NCBI GenBank assembly: GCA_016720145.1
Contig: JADJXV010000002.1
Coordinates: 186,001-250,000, forward strand
DNA length: 64,000 nt
Source of the DNA: Ignavibacteria bacterium
GTDB taxonomy: Bacteria > Bacteroidota > Ignavibacteria > Kapaibacteriales > UBA961
Direction: 5' to 3'
The notes under the pieces are model-generated. The model did no database searches and was not told the origin of the DNA. It saw only the letters and a list, made by a program, of their open reading frames with translations. Both the position numbers and the translations under genes were made by a program. Positions 54,749-64,000 of the stretch are shown here, piece after piece; within the stretch, counting starts at the first letter, position 1; every line of letters starts with the position of its first letter.

Positions 54749-57700
54749 ATGACGCCTGCCACCACCACAAGCATCTATCAATCTCTTATTTCAATTTGCG
54801 AATCTGAACTCGATAATCGAGATAAACTCCTCGGTTTGAGTCAGATTTTCCGCGAAGTGCTCAAACACCTAACCGAGACCGAACTCCAATTCTTCACCGG
54901 TGAATTCGCACAATGGAGCTTTCTATGCGATAAATTCAACGTTCCCCAGAACATCTCATCTGAAATCAACGGGTTTCGACGTTTTAGCGCGCATATTGCC
55001 AAGAATAGCACTGCAACCTGCAGCAATACCGATATCCTCGCTTGTACGAAAGCTATCACCACGTCAGTTTCGTTTTTTTCTTCAATTCCTATTCCTTCAA
55101 ATCTCTCTGACCTTTGGATAAATAATCCTGATCTCAGTGTACAATTTGCACGTAAGCGACCTGCTGATACAGTACCATCGGTTCGGGCTGTCGTCCTTTC
55201 TATTGGCAATGCTGAGTTGCAAAATGACCGTAAACAGCTGATTATTCAGTGTGAATCTGACGAACTCGGTAGAATTAAAATCGCCTTTTACGACAGGTAT
55301 CTTGAGCTAGAAAGTCTCCTTTGGGTAGGGGCAATCATTCATTGTACCGATATGGTCGGCTCGAAAGTTTCACAAAATTCCTTTTATACTACCGGCTCTA
55401 CACTAGTTATCCTTGAGCCGGATATTCTCATTGATGTGACTGATGTAGCAGAATGTTTTCAGTCAAATGGCATCAACCCGATGCTCTATTTTCTCAAAAA
55501 ATTCTCACCTGGTACGACCTCACTTGCAGCTCTGGCCGGTACACTCGTCAATTCATGTTTTGATGAATTGCTTCATAATTATGAATGTAATTTTGATGAA
55601 ATATTCGATGCTGCTCTAAGAGTAAAACCTTTGCAAGTAATTCATGCAGTTGGAAATAGCCCTGACGCTGTAAATGAGCTCCGCGGTATGGTGCGTCAGC
55701 AATTTGAAAATCTACGGGCACTATTGCCTACACTTCAGTACGACATATTCAGCGTCGAGCCCACGTTTTTATCTCCAATGTACGGCCTCCAAGGTCGGCT
55801 CGATTTACTGCTTGAATATGCTGATGTACACCGAAAAACAGTCATTGAATTAAAGTCCGGCAGAGCACCTTTACCTACCGCGTCTTTTGGGTTCGCCGAT
55901 AAACATACCATCAAAACCGGTATGTGGATCAATCATTTAATACAAACGACATGTTATAATTTACTTCTTGACTCTGCTTTTCCGGGGAGAACCGGCGATA
56001 GTCAGGTACTCTATTCACGTACTATCGATTATCCACTCCGTAACGCACCGAATATTCCTCAGAATAAACGTGACTCGCTGATGCTGAGAAATACCATTAT
56101 CAGCATGGAACATCAGATTATCGAACGTCAATTCTCACTTTTGCGCAAAATTACACCGGAATCTTTTGGACCCAAGCCGGACTTCAAACAAAGTGAAATT
56201 GTTGAATTTTCACATTTTTATTCATCCCTTACACCCACCGAACGTACTTATTTTCAAGCATTTTATTCATTTCTTCTCCGCGAACAATACGCATCACGCA
56301 CAGGCAGCGAAGGGCGTGGCGGACAAAGTGGCTTCGCGGCATTATGGCGGGATTCTTTAGCTGAAAAAGAAGCAAATTTTTCAGTGCTCTCACATTTGGA
56401 ATTATTGCCTGATGAGTCTGACTTCACAAACTTTTACTTGATGTTCCGACGGACAGAACTCACAGCACAAGTTTCGTCTTTTCGGATAGGTGACATTGCA
56501 ATACTTTATTCGTTGAATGAGCAAGGTGAGGCACGTCCGGTCGAAGGACAGATTATCAAAGCATCGGTGAGAAATATCACAACTGATCGTATCGCTATCA
56601 GTTTACGGAATAAGCAGTTGAATGCAGAATTTTTCACAACTGACAAGTCGTGGATACTTGAGCCGGATCAGATCGAAAGTGGATATAATGCTTTGTATCG
56701 TGCGCTCATGACAGCTCTCAAAACTCCGGAACGTAAGCGCAATATTCTTCTCGGGTTACAAGCGCCAAGTTTTGGAACTCTCCCGGAAGTCAACTTCCCC
56801 GGTCTCCATCCCGAACAAAAATTACTTCTCGCTCGTGCGATTTCATCTGAAGATTATTTTCTTTTGCAAGGTCCACCCGGCACCGGTAAGACTTCCGTCA
56901 TGCTGCGTTCACTCGTCGAATTTCTCCATGACTCTACGGAAGAAACCTTACTTGTACTTGCTTTTACCAATCGCGCTGTGGACGAAATTTGTACCGCACT
57001 CAAGAAAATTCGCCCCGATTTCCCGTTCATCCGGCTTGGGAGCAAAGAGACGAGCGAGCATCCTGATCGTCTACTGTCGAGTATTGCGCAAGACAAGACA
57101 ATTGAAGAACTTGCACAAATTGTCAAGCATACACGAATCATCGTTTCGACGGTTTCGTCTGTCAATGCTAATCCTGAAATTCTTCATATTAAACAGTTTA
57201 CAACAGCAATAATTGATGAAGCATCGCAGCTGTTAGAACCTCAGATTATTGGTATTCTCGCCGTCGTCGATCGGTTTATTCTCATCGGTGATGAAAAGCA
57301 GCTCCCGGCAGTCGTCGTGCAAAATGAACGTGGCGCTATCGTCAATAGCCCACATCTAGAGCAAATCCACCTCACCGATTTACGTATTTCTCTTTTTGAA
57401 CGGTTGATTCGCATTTGTACTCAGAATGGGTGGATCCAAGGTGTGGGGATGCTCGTTCGGCAAGCGAGAATGCATAATTCTATTCAAAATTTTGCAAATA
57501 AATTCTTCTATGATAGTAAGTTAGAACCGATGAATCCGTGGCAATCAGAAGTTTTTTCTACCGGAAATATGTTCCCCACAGCTCACATTCCAAACCACAG
57601 TTTGCGGTCACCCTTGCCGTCCAAGCTTTCAGAAGAAATCTTCCGTAAACAATTGATATACCTTTCGTCCGAGCGTGAACATCGCCCAAAGGTACACTAT

Positions 57701-58105
57701 GGCGAGGCACAGCAAGCAGCAGAACTAATTACAACAATTGCAGAGATATACGGCGATAAATTTACAAATCAAACAGTCGGAATCATTACTCCATTTCGCG
57801 CACAAATTGCTGAAATCGTCCGCCATACAGATTCGCAGCTTCGTTCTAAAGTCACGATAGATACAGTAGAGCGCTTTCAAGGCAGCGAACGTGATATTAT
57901 CATCCTCTCATGCGCGGTCAATCACATCGCGCAACTTCAATCAATTCAGTCACTTGTAACGATAAATGGAGTATTAATTGACCGAAAATTAAATGTCGCA
58001 CTCACACGTGCGAGGCGTCAGTTTATCCTCCTCGGATGTGAAGAAATACTACGTGAATCGATGCTGTATCGGGAGCTTATTGAGCATATTCGGGCGAATG
58101 TATAA
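54749..58105 (+). CDS. Dna2-like nuclease-helicase (superfamily 1B)
   Basis: 1118 residues from ATG at 54749 (a GTG upstream is less likely). The N-terminal half has a PD-(D/E)XK nuclease of the Cas4/Dna2 type: GRLDLLLEYAD, then the catalytic VIELKSGRAPL (~350-375) and QTTCYNLLLD. No C-x2-C cluster motif is seen. The C-terminal half is a UPF1/Dna2-type helicase: Walker A GPPGTGKTSV (~707), LAFTNRAVDEI, Walker B IIDEASQL (~820), GDEKQLPAVV, and VERFQGSERDIIILS plus NVALTRARRQFILLG. Expected to unwind and trim DNA in repair. A defence role is possible but not supported by neighbours. Confidence 0.85.
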   Translation: MTPATTTSIYQSLISICESELDNRDKLLGLSQIFREVLKHLTETELQFFTGEFAQWSFLCDKFNVPQNISSEINGFRRFSAHIAKNSTATCSNTDILACTKAITTSVSFFSSIPIPSNLSDLWINNPDLSVQFARKRPADTVPSVRAVVLSIGNAELQNDRKQLIIQCESDELGRIKIAFYDRYLELESLLWVGAIIHCTDMVGSKVSQNSFYTTGSTLVILEPDILIDVTDVAECFQSNGINPMLYFLKKFSPGTTSLAALAGTLVNSCFDELLHNYECNFDEIFDAALRVKPLQVIHAVGNSPDAVNELRGMVRQQFENLRALLPTLQYDIFSVEPTFLSPMYGLQGRLDLLLEYADVHRKTVIELKSGRAPLPTASFGFADKHTIKTGMWINHLIQTTCYNLLLDSAFPGRTGDSQVLYSRTIDYPLRNAPNIPQNKRDSLMLRNTIISMEHQIIERQFSLLRKITPESFGPKPDFKQSEIVEFSHFYSSLTPTERTYFQAFYSFLLREQYASRTGSEGRGGQSGFAALWRDSLAEKEANFSVLSHLELLPDESDFTNFYLMFRRTELTAQVSSFRIGDIAILYSLNEQGEARPVEGQIIKASVRNITTDRIAISLRNKQLNAEFFTTDKSWILEPDQIESGYNALYRALMTALKTPERKRNILLGLQAPSFGTLPEVNFPGLHPEQKLLLARAISSEDYFLLQGPPGTGKTSVMLRSLVEFLHDSTEETLLVLAFTNRAVDEICTALKKIRPDFPFIRLGSKETSEHPDRLLSSIAQDKTIEELAQIVKHTRIIVSTVSSVNANPEILHIKQFTTAIIDEASQLLEPQIIGILAVVDRFILIGDEKQLPAVVVQNERGAIVNSPHLEQIHLTDLRISLFERLIRICTQNGWIQGVGMLVRQARMHNSIQNFANKFFYDSKLEPMNPWQSEVFSTGNMFPTAHIPNHSLRSPLPSKLSEEIFRKQLIYLSSEREHRPKVHYGEAQQAAELITTIAEIYGDKFTNQTVGIITPFRAQIAEIVRHTDSQLRSKVTIDTVERFQGSERDIIILSCAVNHIAQLQSIQSLVTINGVLIDRKLNVALTRARRQFILLGCEEILRESMLYRELIEHIRANV

Positions 58106-58278
58106 TCGGACGAACATCACATCAAGCTTTCCCAAAAGAAAAGTTTGGCAGTCAAACTTCAGTATTGTAAGTTGCGTTGAAAATAACGAGTAGCGTACGT
58201 TTCCGCTATGAAATTTAATAAAGCTTATTATTCAATCAAACATTATTTTAACTTTTATATTTATAAGGAGGATATGTA

Positions 58279-59052
58279 ATGGGTAGTTTTAAAGGATCTT
58301 CTTCTCCGGAAGAACGCAAGCATTCCGGTAATCCAGTGCTGCGAGCATCGGTTTTTGATAAAGCATTTGCCTCAGCAGGTAGCGGCAGCCATGAAGTAAT
58401 GACGCTCGACGGCGCAGTCAATAAGATTGGAATGCTATTATTTATAGTAGTAGCCACATCGCTTTACACGTATTCGACGACAATTGATGGAGAAGGTGGA
58501 CTTGGGTTAACAATTTTCGGTGCAATTGCAGCTTTTATTCTCGCGATTATCACCGCATTTGCGCCTCAGCGCGCTCCAATTACAGCGCCGCTGTATGCTG
58601 CATTTGAAGGATTATTCCTGGGTGGAATTTCTGCGTATTTTGAGCTCCGATATCCCGGGATTATTTTCCAGTCTATCGGCCTGACGATGGGGATTTTCGC
58701 GGCGATGCTAGCGATTTATAAATTCCGTATCATCAATGTGACCAACAACTTCCGTTTGGGAGTTTTTGCAGCTACGGGTGGAGTCGCGATCTTCTATCTA
58801 GGTACAATGCTTCTGCAAATGTTCGGTATTTACTTGCCAGCTTTAGGTGGTGGTATGTTTGGAATTATCATATCCCTCTTCGTTATCGGCATTGCCTCGA
58901 TGAATCTTGTTCTCGACTTCGACTTTATCGAACGTGGTGTAGAGGCAGAAGCGCCAAAATTCATGGAATGGTACGCAGCATTCGGGCTGATGGTCACCCT
59001 TGTGTGGTTGTATGTGGAGGTATTGAGATTGTTTGCGCGGTCGCGGGATTGA
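58279..59052 (+). CDS. Bax inhibitor-1/YccA family membrane protein
   Basis: 257 residues with about seven helices. The N-terminus is polar; then HEVMTLDGAVNKIG, LGLTIFGAIAAFILAIITAFAP, APLYAAFEGLFLGGISAYFELRYPG and LDFDFIERGVEA follow the family pattern, with the paired Asp of the proposed pH/calcium sensor in the final part. Thought to leak Ca2+ or tune protease FtsH in bacteria. Strong ribosome-binding site (aaggagg). Confidence 0.92.
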   Translation: MGSFKGSSSPEERKHSGNPVLRASVFDKAFASAGSGSHEVMTLDGAVNKIGMLLFIVVATSLYTYSTTIDGEGGLGLTIFGAIAAFILAIITAFAPQRAPITAPLYAAFEGLFLGGISAYFELRYPGIIFQSIGLTMGIFAAMLAIYKFRIINVTNNFRLGVFAATGGVAIFYLGTMLLQMFGIYLPALGGGMFGIIISLFVIGIASMNLVLDFDFIERGVEAEAPKFMEWYAAFGLMVTLVWLYVEVLRLFARSRD

Positions 59053-59085
59053 AGTGGGGATGAGAATGTAATTAGATATTTTTTA

Positions 59086-59121
59086 TCAAGCCGGCTGCAA
59101 ACAGCCGGCTTGATTTGTTTT
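59086..59121. terminator. Rho-independent terminator of the Bax-inhibitor gene
   Basis: TCAAGCCGGCTG-caaa-CAGCCGGCTTGA perfect hairpin, followed by TTTGTTTTT. May also serve the convergent regulator gene. Confidence 0.85.
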
Positions 59122-59241
59122 TAGCGATTAGAAATGTTTAATACGCAAATCACGTATATTTTCAAACTCTTCTTGAATAATTAGCACTTCCGAGGCAAAT
59201 GCGATTCGCCCCTACGACCAAATTGAAACACAATCCTACTT

Positions 59242-60576
59242 TCAATTCTTACCATCAAATTCTACAAGAATAGTATATAAATCATCATTCCTCTCTAAGT
59301 TCATCTTTTTTCTAATGCTTAACCGATGCACTTCGACTGTGCGCTTGGATATAAAGAGAGCTTCAGATATTCCTGCCGAGAATAATTTCATTCTCAATAG
59401 TGCTGCTACTTTTAGTTCCATCGCGGTAAGAGTTGGGTAATAATGTTTCAGGCTTTCCATAAAATTCTTATGGACTTCCTCGAATTGCTGATTCAATCCT
59501 TCGGTTTCGTCGAGAGAGGCGATACTTCTGCGAACTCGGGTAGCGATTTGCTCAAAGCGTTCAATTCCGAGTGGCTTTACAAACGAATGGACACTTTCCA
59601 AGCCGGCTCTGATTTCAGATAAAAAAGCATTCTTACTTACCAAGGATCTCAATGAAAATTCGAGTTCGCGCTGTTGTGATTTAATGGTTTGTTCATAAGC
59701 AATACGTTCAGACTCTGCTCGGATGTGTTGAATTTCGAGTTCACGTTCTTTTTCTGCAACCGTAGCTCTATAAATATCATCGGCTTGCCGGCGGATGAGT
59801 TTATTATCCAAAAATCCCCGTACAGTATGCACATATAATATCTGCGATAGAATCCAAGAAATCACAATCAGTAAAGCAGTATTTTGAACATGGGACTCAA
59901 TTAAAACATGATTGGATTGGAACATAAAAATGCCGGTAAAAAATGCACAATGTCCGAGCATAATTATTATCAAGCGCTTTTTGGGCTCAAATATCAGAGC
60001 TGTTGACACACTCAGCACACCGAGGAAATATGCGCTAATACTGCCATATTCCAATTGACTTACCGACGAACCTACGGCACTCCACAAAAGAACAAATATC
60101 GCGTAGAAATAGACAATAGCTGCACTTTTATACTTACCGATCGCATGCGATTTCGCTCTATGAAAGAGAGAAATCACCAACACCGCACCCGAAACAATAT
60201 TCATCGTTAAATCCAAATAAAACCAAGCGCGAGCGGCTACTCCTTCATTGCCGGCGAGCAGCCAATCACCATTTTTCAAGGACATGTAGTCCTGAGAAAA
60301 TAAATAGAGGTGAAATACTATATTCGGAATAATGAGAATCTGCAGACGCAACATATTGTCCCGTAAGACGATTGAATTAAATTCTGCCTGTTCATTTTCC
60401 GGCACTTGAGCCGAAAAAATCTTCATGCCGGCACGCCATATTTCCGCAAAGAGAGAAATGAGCTGTTTCATACCGTTCGAGGTTGAATTGAGAGGAGATA
60501 TCATCGGTTGTACTACTTCAACCAACGATTTATTCGAAAATATGCAAAACAAGTATACACTACGTATCCATCGCAT
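59242..60576 (-). CDS. Membrane LuxR-type transcriptional regulator
   Basis: 444 residues. A polar start is followed by about six membrane helices (for example residues ~75-95, 120-140, 155-180, 185-230, 240-265), then a long charged coiled coil (~275-335) and a C-terminal LuxR helix-turn-helix: PTLTAMELKVAALLRM, GISEALFISKRTVEVHRLSIRKKM. The architecture joins a membrane sensor directly to DNA binding without phosphotransfer. The start may be at Met-25 or Met-36 instead of the first. Faces away from four small envelope genes it might control. Confidence 0.85.
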   Translation of the reverse strand: MRWIRSVYLFCIFSNKSLVEVVQPMISPLNSTSNGMKQLISLFAEIWRAGMKIFSAQVPENEQAEFNSIVLRDNMLRLQILIIPNIVFHLYLFSQDYMSLKNGDWLLAGNEGVAARAWFYLDLTMNIVSGAVLVISLFHRAKSHAIGKYKSAAIVYFYAIFVLLWSAVGSSVSQLEYGSISAYFLGVLSVSTALIFEPKKRLIIIMLGHCAFFTGIFMFQSNHVLIESHVQNTALLIVISWILSQILYVHTVRGFLDNKLIRRQADDIYRATVAEKERELEIQHIRAESERIAYEQTIKSQQRELEFSLRSLVSKNAFLSEIRAGLESVHSFVKPLGIERFEQIATRVRRSIASLDETEGLNQQFEEVHKNFMESLKHYYPTLTAMELKVAALLRMKLFSAGISEALFISKRTVEVHRLSIRKKMNLERNDDLYTILVEFDGKN

Positions 60577-60995
60577 ATTTTCCTAGAACTAACCTTCCCG
60601 ACCGTTATCCTCATCACATCATATTTCATTTACAAGTCTTTTATTTAGAATATGTTAATTCGATGTAAATAAGTGTCTGATTATGAATTCTCTATCGTGC
60701 AATTCGAAAATCACGTAGAGTCTAAGTAATCTTAAAAATAGAACGAGACGGTAATTTTGCAGCGGAAATGAGAGAGGGGAATTCACAACAATTTATACTC
60801 ATAATAAAATTAATAATAACGGTGACTGCGCTGTGTACAGGTGTCGGAACATCCGGATTCTGAGATGGAGAGTAAATCTAAAGTGAATACTACAATACTC
60901 AATTCAAAGGATAGAAAACTTGAATACTCAAATACAGTAATTCTATGTTTTTGAAATAATTAACTACTTCTTATACGCTCAACTGAAAGAACGCC
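60577..60995. other. Intergenic region, no gene seen
   Basis: Divergent promoter region between the LuxR-type regulator and the small envelope genes. A/T rich, no clear promoter match. Confidence 0.5.
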
Positions 60996-61661
60996 ATGAA
61001 AAATCTTTGGATAATCTTTATATCGCTCTGCACAGCGCAGATAGCCGGTGCTCAATTACGACAGAACGACCATCTATTTCTCCTTCAAGGGGAAACATCA
61101 GCCACGATTGCGACCGGAATACCATACGTTGGTATAGGAGAGGTCGCTTACGGAGTAACATCAGGATTCACAGTAGGTGCAATTTTTGGAGTGACTCCTC
61201 TTATACCCGGCTACGGACTAAGACTTCGGGGGCTACTCTATGAAAATGAAGAAACAAATTTCAGAGTTCATCTTCGGGCTCCGGTGTTCTATTATCCAAT
61301 GACAAAAGATCTTGGCGGTGAGCCGTGGTGGCTTACCTATCCCGCCGTAGCTGCCGAATGGAAAACAAGTTCCGGATTGAGGTACAGCGCGGATATGGGT
61401 GTAATTGCAGCTGTTTGCGCTCATTCACTATCGAATACTTTGTTTGGCAGTGGAGAGATGGAGGAGGAAGAGGATGAGATGGGATTCGAAGGTGGAATTT
61501 GGAACACAGTAGGTGCAGGCGTCGCACTACCAATCTCCGAAAAAATCACCTGCCAAATGAACGCAGCGCTTGTACTTGACGGACTACGAATTGCTGATTC
61601 CCATTGGGTAGGTGGACCACCTACCGTTGTTTCTGTTGCACTGACCTATCAGTTTAAGTAA
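60996..61661 (+). CDS. Small exported protein, likely outer-membrane barrel
   Basis: 221 residues. Signal peptide (MKNLWIIFISLCTAQIAGAQ), then Gly-rich strands (GEVAYGVTSGFTVGAIFGVTP) and an Asp/Glu-rich insert (GEMEEEEDEMGFE), ending in a hydrophobic strand (PTVVSVALTYQF). Unknown function. First of four small envelope genes in a row. Confidence 0.65.
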   Translation: MKNLWIIFISLCTAQIAGAQLRQNDHLFLLQGETSATIATGIPYVGIGEVAYGVTSGFTVGAIFGVTPLIPGYGLRLRGLLYENEETNFRVHLRAPVFYYPMTKDLGGEPWWLTYPAVAAEWKTSSGLRYSADMGVIAAVCAHSLSNTLFGSGEMEEEEDEMGFEGGIWNTVGAGVALPISEKITCQMNAALVLDGLRIADSHWVGGPPTVVSVALTYQFK

Positions 61662-61787
61662 ATCTAATTTACTGATATCAATAATAGTTATATACATCTA
61701 ATACATCTAAACGTCATAATTTATAGACATACAGTATAATTCTGTACTCAATATTTTTAATTATTCAATTTATAGTAGGGTGATGCC

Positions 61788-62381
61788 ATGAAAACACTTT
61801 TAAGTATCATTGTTATAGGATTCGTAGTAATCCTGCCTTTACTTGCTCAGGATACAATTTCTAGTCATCGAGCAATACCTCACATTGAGAAATTTGTCAA
61901 TGTTTACGATTATTCAATAGGTCTCAAGTCTTCAAATTTCAGTGGTTATGGAGTTTGTATTTCTAAAAATCTATCCAATGAGTATGTTTTTCAATTCACA
62001 GGAATGATAGACTATAATGAAAATATCAAATGGAATGATATGAGTAAAAGCAAAGAAACAAAGAATCAAACAGACATTCTTTATAATGTAGGAATAGAAC
62101 TAAAACGTTCGATTTATAGCAATGAAAACAGTTTTATTTACGCATTATTAGGCAGCTATTATGGTACAGATAACAACAAAAATCTTAATTCCGAATCCAA
62201 TACAAGCACCCTCTCGCTTGGGATAGGATTAGGTGGCGAGTGGTACGTAAATAAATACCTTTCTGGGAATTTTGAGATTGGGTATAAGTTTGACAATTCA
62301 GATATAATTGAGAATACGTCACCAAGTATTGTGCGTAAAACTGGGGTAGGTTTTGGTGTCGGGTTTTTATATCATTTTTAA
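61788..62381 (+). CDS. Small outer-membrane barrel protein (paralogue 1)
   Basis: 197 residues. Signal peptide (MKTLLSIIVIGFVVILPLLAQD). The mature part is Tyr/Asn-rich with alternating strands (LKSSNFSGYGVCISKNL, LYNVGIELKRSIYSNE, LSLGIGLGGEWYV, GFGVGFLYHF). Shares many positions with the next gene, so a local tandem duplication. Ends in Phe, typical for barrels. Confidence 0.7.
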   Translation: MKTLLSIIVIGFVVILPLLAQDTISSHRAIPHIEKFVNVYDYSIGLKSSNFSGYGVCISKNLSNEYVFQFTGMIDYNENIKWNDMSKSKETKNQTDILYNVGIELKRSIYSNENSFIYALLGSYYGTDNNKNLNSESNTSTLSLGIGLGGEWYVNKYLSGNFEIGYKFDNSDIIENTSPSIVRKTGVGFGVGFLYHF

Positions 62382-62433
62382 ATATTTGTCATTACGTTTT
62401 ATCGTTAACTATTTACAATAGAAGGTATGTGCA

Positions 62434-62994
62434 ATGAGAACATATTTAATTTTGATTATGCTATTAGTGCAATATGTCACGCTTCCTGCCTTTAGTCAAA
62501 TTGAACCTAGCGACAGTTCAACCATTACTGTGGGGTTAAAGGTTTCGAATATCTCAGGGTACGGATTCTATTGTACTAAAAAAATCACGCAAAATGTCAG
62601 TATTCAAGCTATGGGGCTTATGTATTATTATTACAACAGAGATAAAAATGATATTCACAAAATCTATAACTATGATATTGGACTTGAAATACAGCGTACT
62701 ATATATCGAATACCGGATTTCAGGATTTTTATTCTCGCAGGCTCGTATTATTACTATGACAATGATAATAATGTCGAGAACTCAAATAGCTTTCTTAAAG
62801 TTAACAACTCATTTAATATTGGGATAGGCTTATCATTAGAATATACTTTCAAACGATTGGTGATAAGTGTTGACCTTGGATATAAGTTTTTTGAAGATAG
62901 GATCAAAGTCACTGAAAATGAACAAACTCCTTACCCGGAGCTACATCGGGTGACCAAAATAGGCAGTGGTTTTGGTATTGGATTTAGATTATAA
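62434..62994 (+). CDS. Small outer-membrane barrel protein (paralogue 2)
   Basis: 186 residues, same architecture as the gene before (LKVSNISGYGFYCTKKI, YNYDIGLEIQRTIYRI, FNIGIGLSLEY, GFGIGFRL). Signal peptide MRTYLILIMLLVQYVTLPAFS. Duplicated from or with its neighbour and diverged to clearly different sequence. Ends in Leu. Confidence 0.7.
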   Translation: MRTYLILIMLLVQYVTLPAFSQIEPSDSSTITVGLKVSNISGYGFYCTKKITQNVSIQAMGLMYYYYNRDKNDIHKIYNYDIGLEIQRTIYRIPDFRIFILAGSYYYYDNDNNVENSNSFLKVNNSFNIGIGLSLEYTFKRLVISVDLGYKFFEDRIKVTENEQTPYPELHRVTKIGSGFGIGFRL

Positions 62995-63080
62995 TGCTAT
63001 CTTCACGAGAGTTCATTTGCCATTATCTCTGTAGTGTTTAAGATACAAGTCTTTTACTAACCATTATAATTACAAATAAG

Positions 63081-63749
63081 ATGGAAAATACTCAATTCCT
63101 GCTCGCATTAACTGTGACAGTCATTTCCCTTAGTTCTTGCGTTCATTACACGCAGACGAAACTGAATATAGTTCAAAGAGACACTGTTTGGTTAAATGAT
63201 CGTGTCAATGCAGTACAAACAACGGAAGGTGAAACAATTGTATTTGATAAAAATGGTGGAAATTTTATAGTACATCAAGTAGCAATTACCGGTATATCAA
63301 GCAGTAAAGATACGGTCACGGAAATAGCAGAACGAAATGACACACTTATTTCTCATAATGGCATTGGATGGGAAGTGGGGAATTTATGCACTCAACATAA
63401 ATTTACATTTCAAATTTATGATAATATTCAGATTATAAACGAGTTAAGTGCGGATACAATTACAACAATCCAACAATCCAACAAGACTCCAACTGTAAAA
63501 ATGAGAGTCTTTGGACCACCAATGGTTGGACATATTTCAAACTTCCAACTCGGATTATCAGGCAAGGAACGAACAAGTAGAGATAGCAAGCTACTGCCAC
63601 TCGACAAGATTCGTACTGTATATGTTGATAAATTTGATAAGGTTAAATCATTGGTGTACACCATGTTGCTTTTAGGTGCTGTAGCGCTGCTCGTTTGGGG
63701 CACAGTATCATCTCTTAATAATAGTATGGGTTTTCGAATTAAAATATGA
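63081..63749 (+). CDS. Putative lipoprotein with C-terminal membrane helix
   Basis: 222 residues. Signal with lipobox (LLALTVTVISLSSC), a periplasmic beta-rich domain (~25-185), and a C-terminal hydrophobic helix (YTMLLLGAVALLVWGTVSSL). Two anchors on one small protein are unusual. Function unknown. Confidence 0.6.
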   Translation: MENTQFLLALTVTVISLSSCVHYTQTKLNIVQRDTVWLNDRVNAVQTTEGETIVFDKNGGNFIVHQVAITGISSSKDTVTEIAERNDTLISHNGIGWEVGNLCTQHKFTFQIYDNIQIINELSADTITTIQQSNKTPTVKMRVFGPPMVGHISNFQLGLSGKERTSRDSKLLPLDKIRTVYVDKFDKVKSLVYTMLLLGAVALLVWGTVSSLNNSMGFRIKI

Positions 63750-63933
63750 AATAAATTCAATCTTGTTTACGCATTCACGCTGCATAACCGCAAAAAGATA
63801 TGAACATACGAAGCTGCCTATTTTCCAATCCTAACACCCTTCATGCTTGTCCGAATACCGAATCTGTGTAATTTGCAATCCAATAATACACTTTTGAGCG
63901 TTCATGACGCAGGTTACTTTAGTTATCCATTCA

Positions 63934-64000
63934 ATGATCGAATCTATCATCCTCTATCTCCAATCGCTCCCGCCTGAAGGAATTCTTCTTGCAGCCTTTA
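63934..64000 (+). CDS. Start of a membrane protein, possibly DedA-like (3' truncated)
   Basis: MIESIILYLQSLPPEGILLA is open to the window edge. The pattern resembles the N-terminus of DedA-family proteins (a helix, then a Pro-rich break and a long helix), but 22 residues are too few to be sure. The start could also be ATG at 63904. Confidence 0.4.
   Translation, partial: MIESIILYLQSLPPEGILLAAF

Overview
The window reads as chromosome of an FCB-group bacterium (Bacteroidota/Chlorobiota side; a Kapabacteria- or Ignavibacteria-like lineage is my best guess, not proven). The signs are a fused LpxC-FabZ protein, secreted proteins with type IX (Por) sorting tails, TAnnTTTG promoter boxes of the Bacteroidetes type, a 31-residue AURKAIP1/COX24-like protein, DUF1573 and choice-of-anchor repeat proteins, and several PD40/OmpA envelope proteins. 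Both strands are used and the gene blocks are compact.

Layout. 1-11.4 kb: a 5'-truncated glycoside-hydrolase-like secreted protein, a solitary nuoN, a sorting-domain protein followed by a DUF1573 gene, a PD40-OmpA gene and a histidine kinase. The last three are broken. 11.5-22.8 kb (minus strand): a coiled-coil/nuclease-like protein, a DUF1207-like protein, then an outer-membrane biogenesis block reading uppS-bamA-ompH-ompH-lpxD-lpxC/fabZ-lpxA-sugar transferase. 23-24.5 kb: HU, a TPR protein, the AURKAIP1/COX24-like protein and a holin-4-like membrane protein, then a group II intron (24.5-26.5 kb) with a frameshifted reverse transcriptase. 26.6-29.2 kb: a lytic transglycosylase with five LysM repeats. 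29.7-36.8 kb: an aminotransferase / CDP-alcohol transferase / nucleotidyltransferase cassette, a glycosyltransferase, a TPR-adenylate cyclase and murQ. This block looks richer in C-ending codons than its surroundings.

36.8-42.8 kb is the accessory part: a broken OmpA gene, then a two-gene AbiE-type toxin-antitoxin module inside a dense field of small repeats (a 50-51 bp palindromic array, about five copies of a 40-50 bp element, paired hairpins). 42.8-45 kb: paaC, paaD and a YheT-like hydrolase. 45.3-53.5 kb: a large BNR-repeat secreted protein, two small envelope proteins, RNase R and a lipoprotein. 53.8-59 kb: a protein with a weakly FliK-like tail, a Dna2-like nuclease-helicase, and a Bax-inhibitor-1 protein. 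59.2-64 kb: a membrane LuxR-type regulator, four small envelope proteins (two are tandem paralogues) and the start of a possible DedA-like protein.

Five genes are broken. Four carry short apparent deletions at or beside short homopolymers and two carry in-frame TAG codons. This could be sequence error or real decay and needs reads to decide. The strongest candidates for undescribed biology are the headgroup-type cassette at 29.7-32.4 kb with its triple GACATA promoter, and the AbiE module with its repeat field at 39.3-42.7 kb. All family names come from reading motifs by eye; no database search was run.
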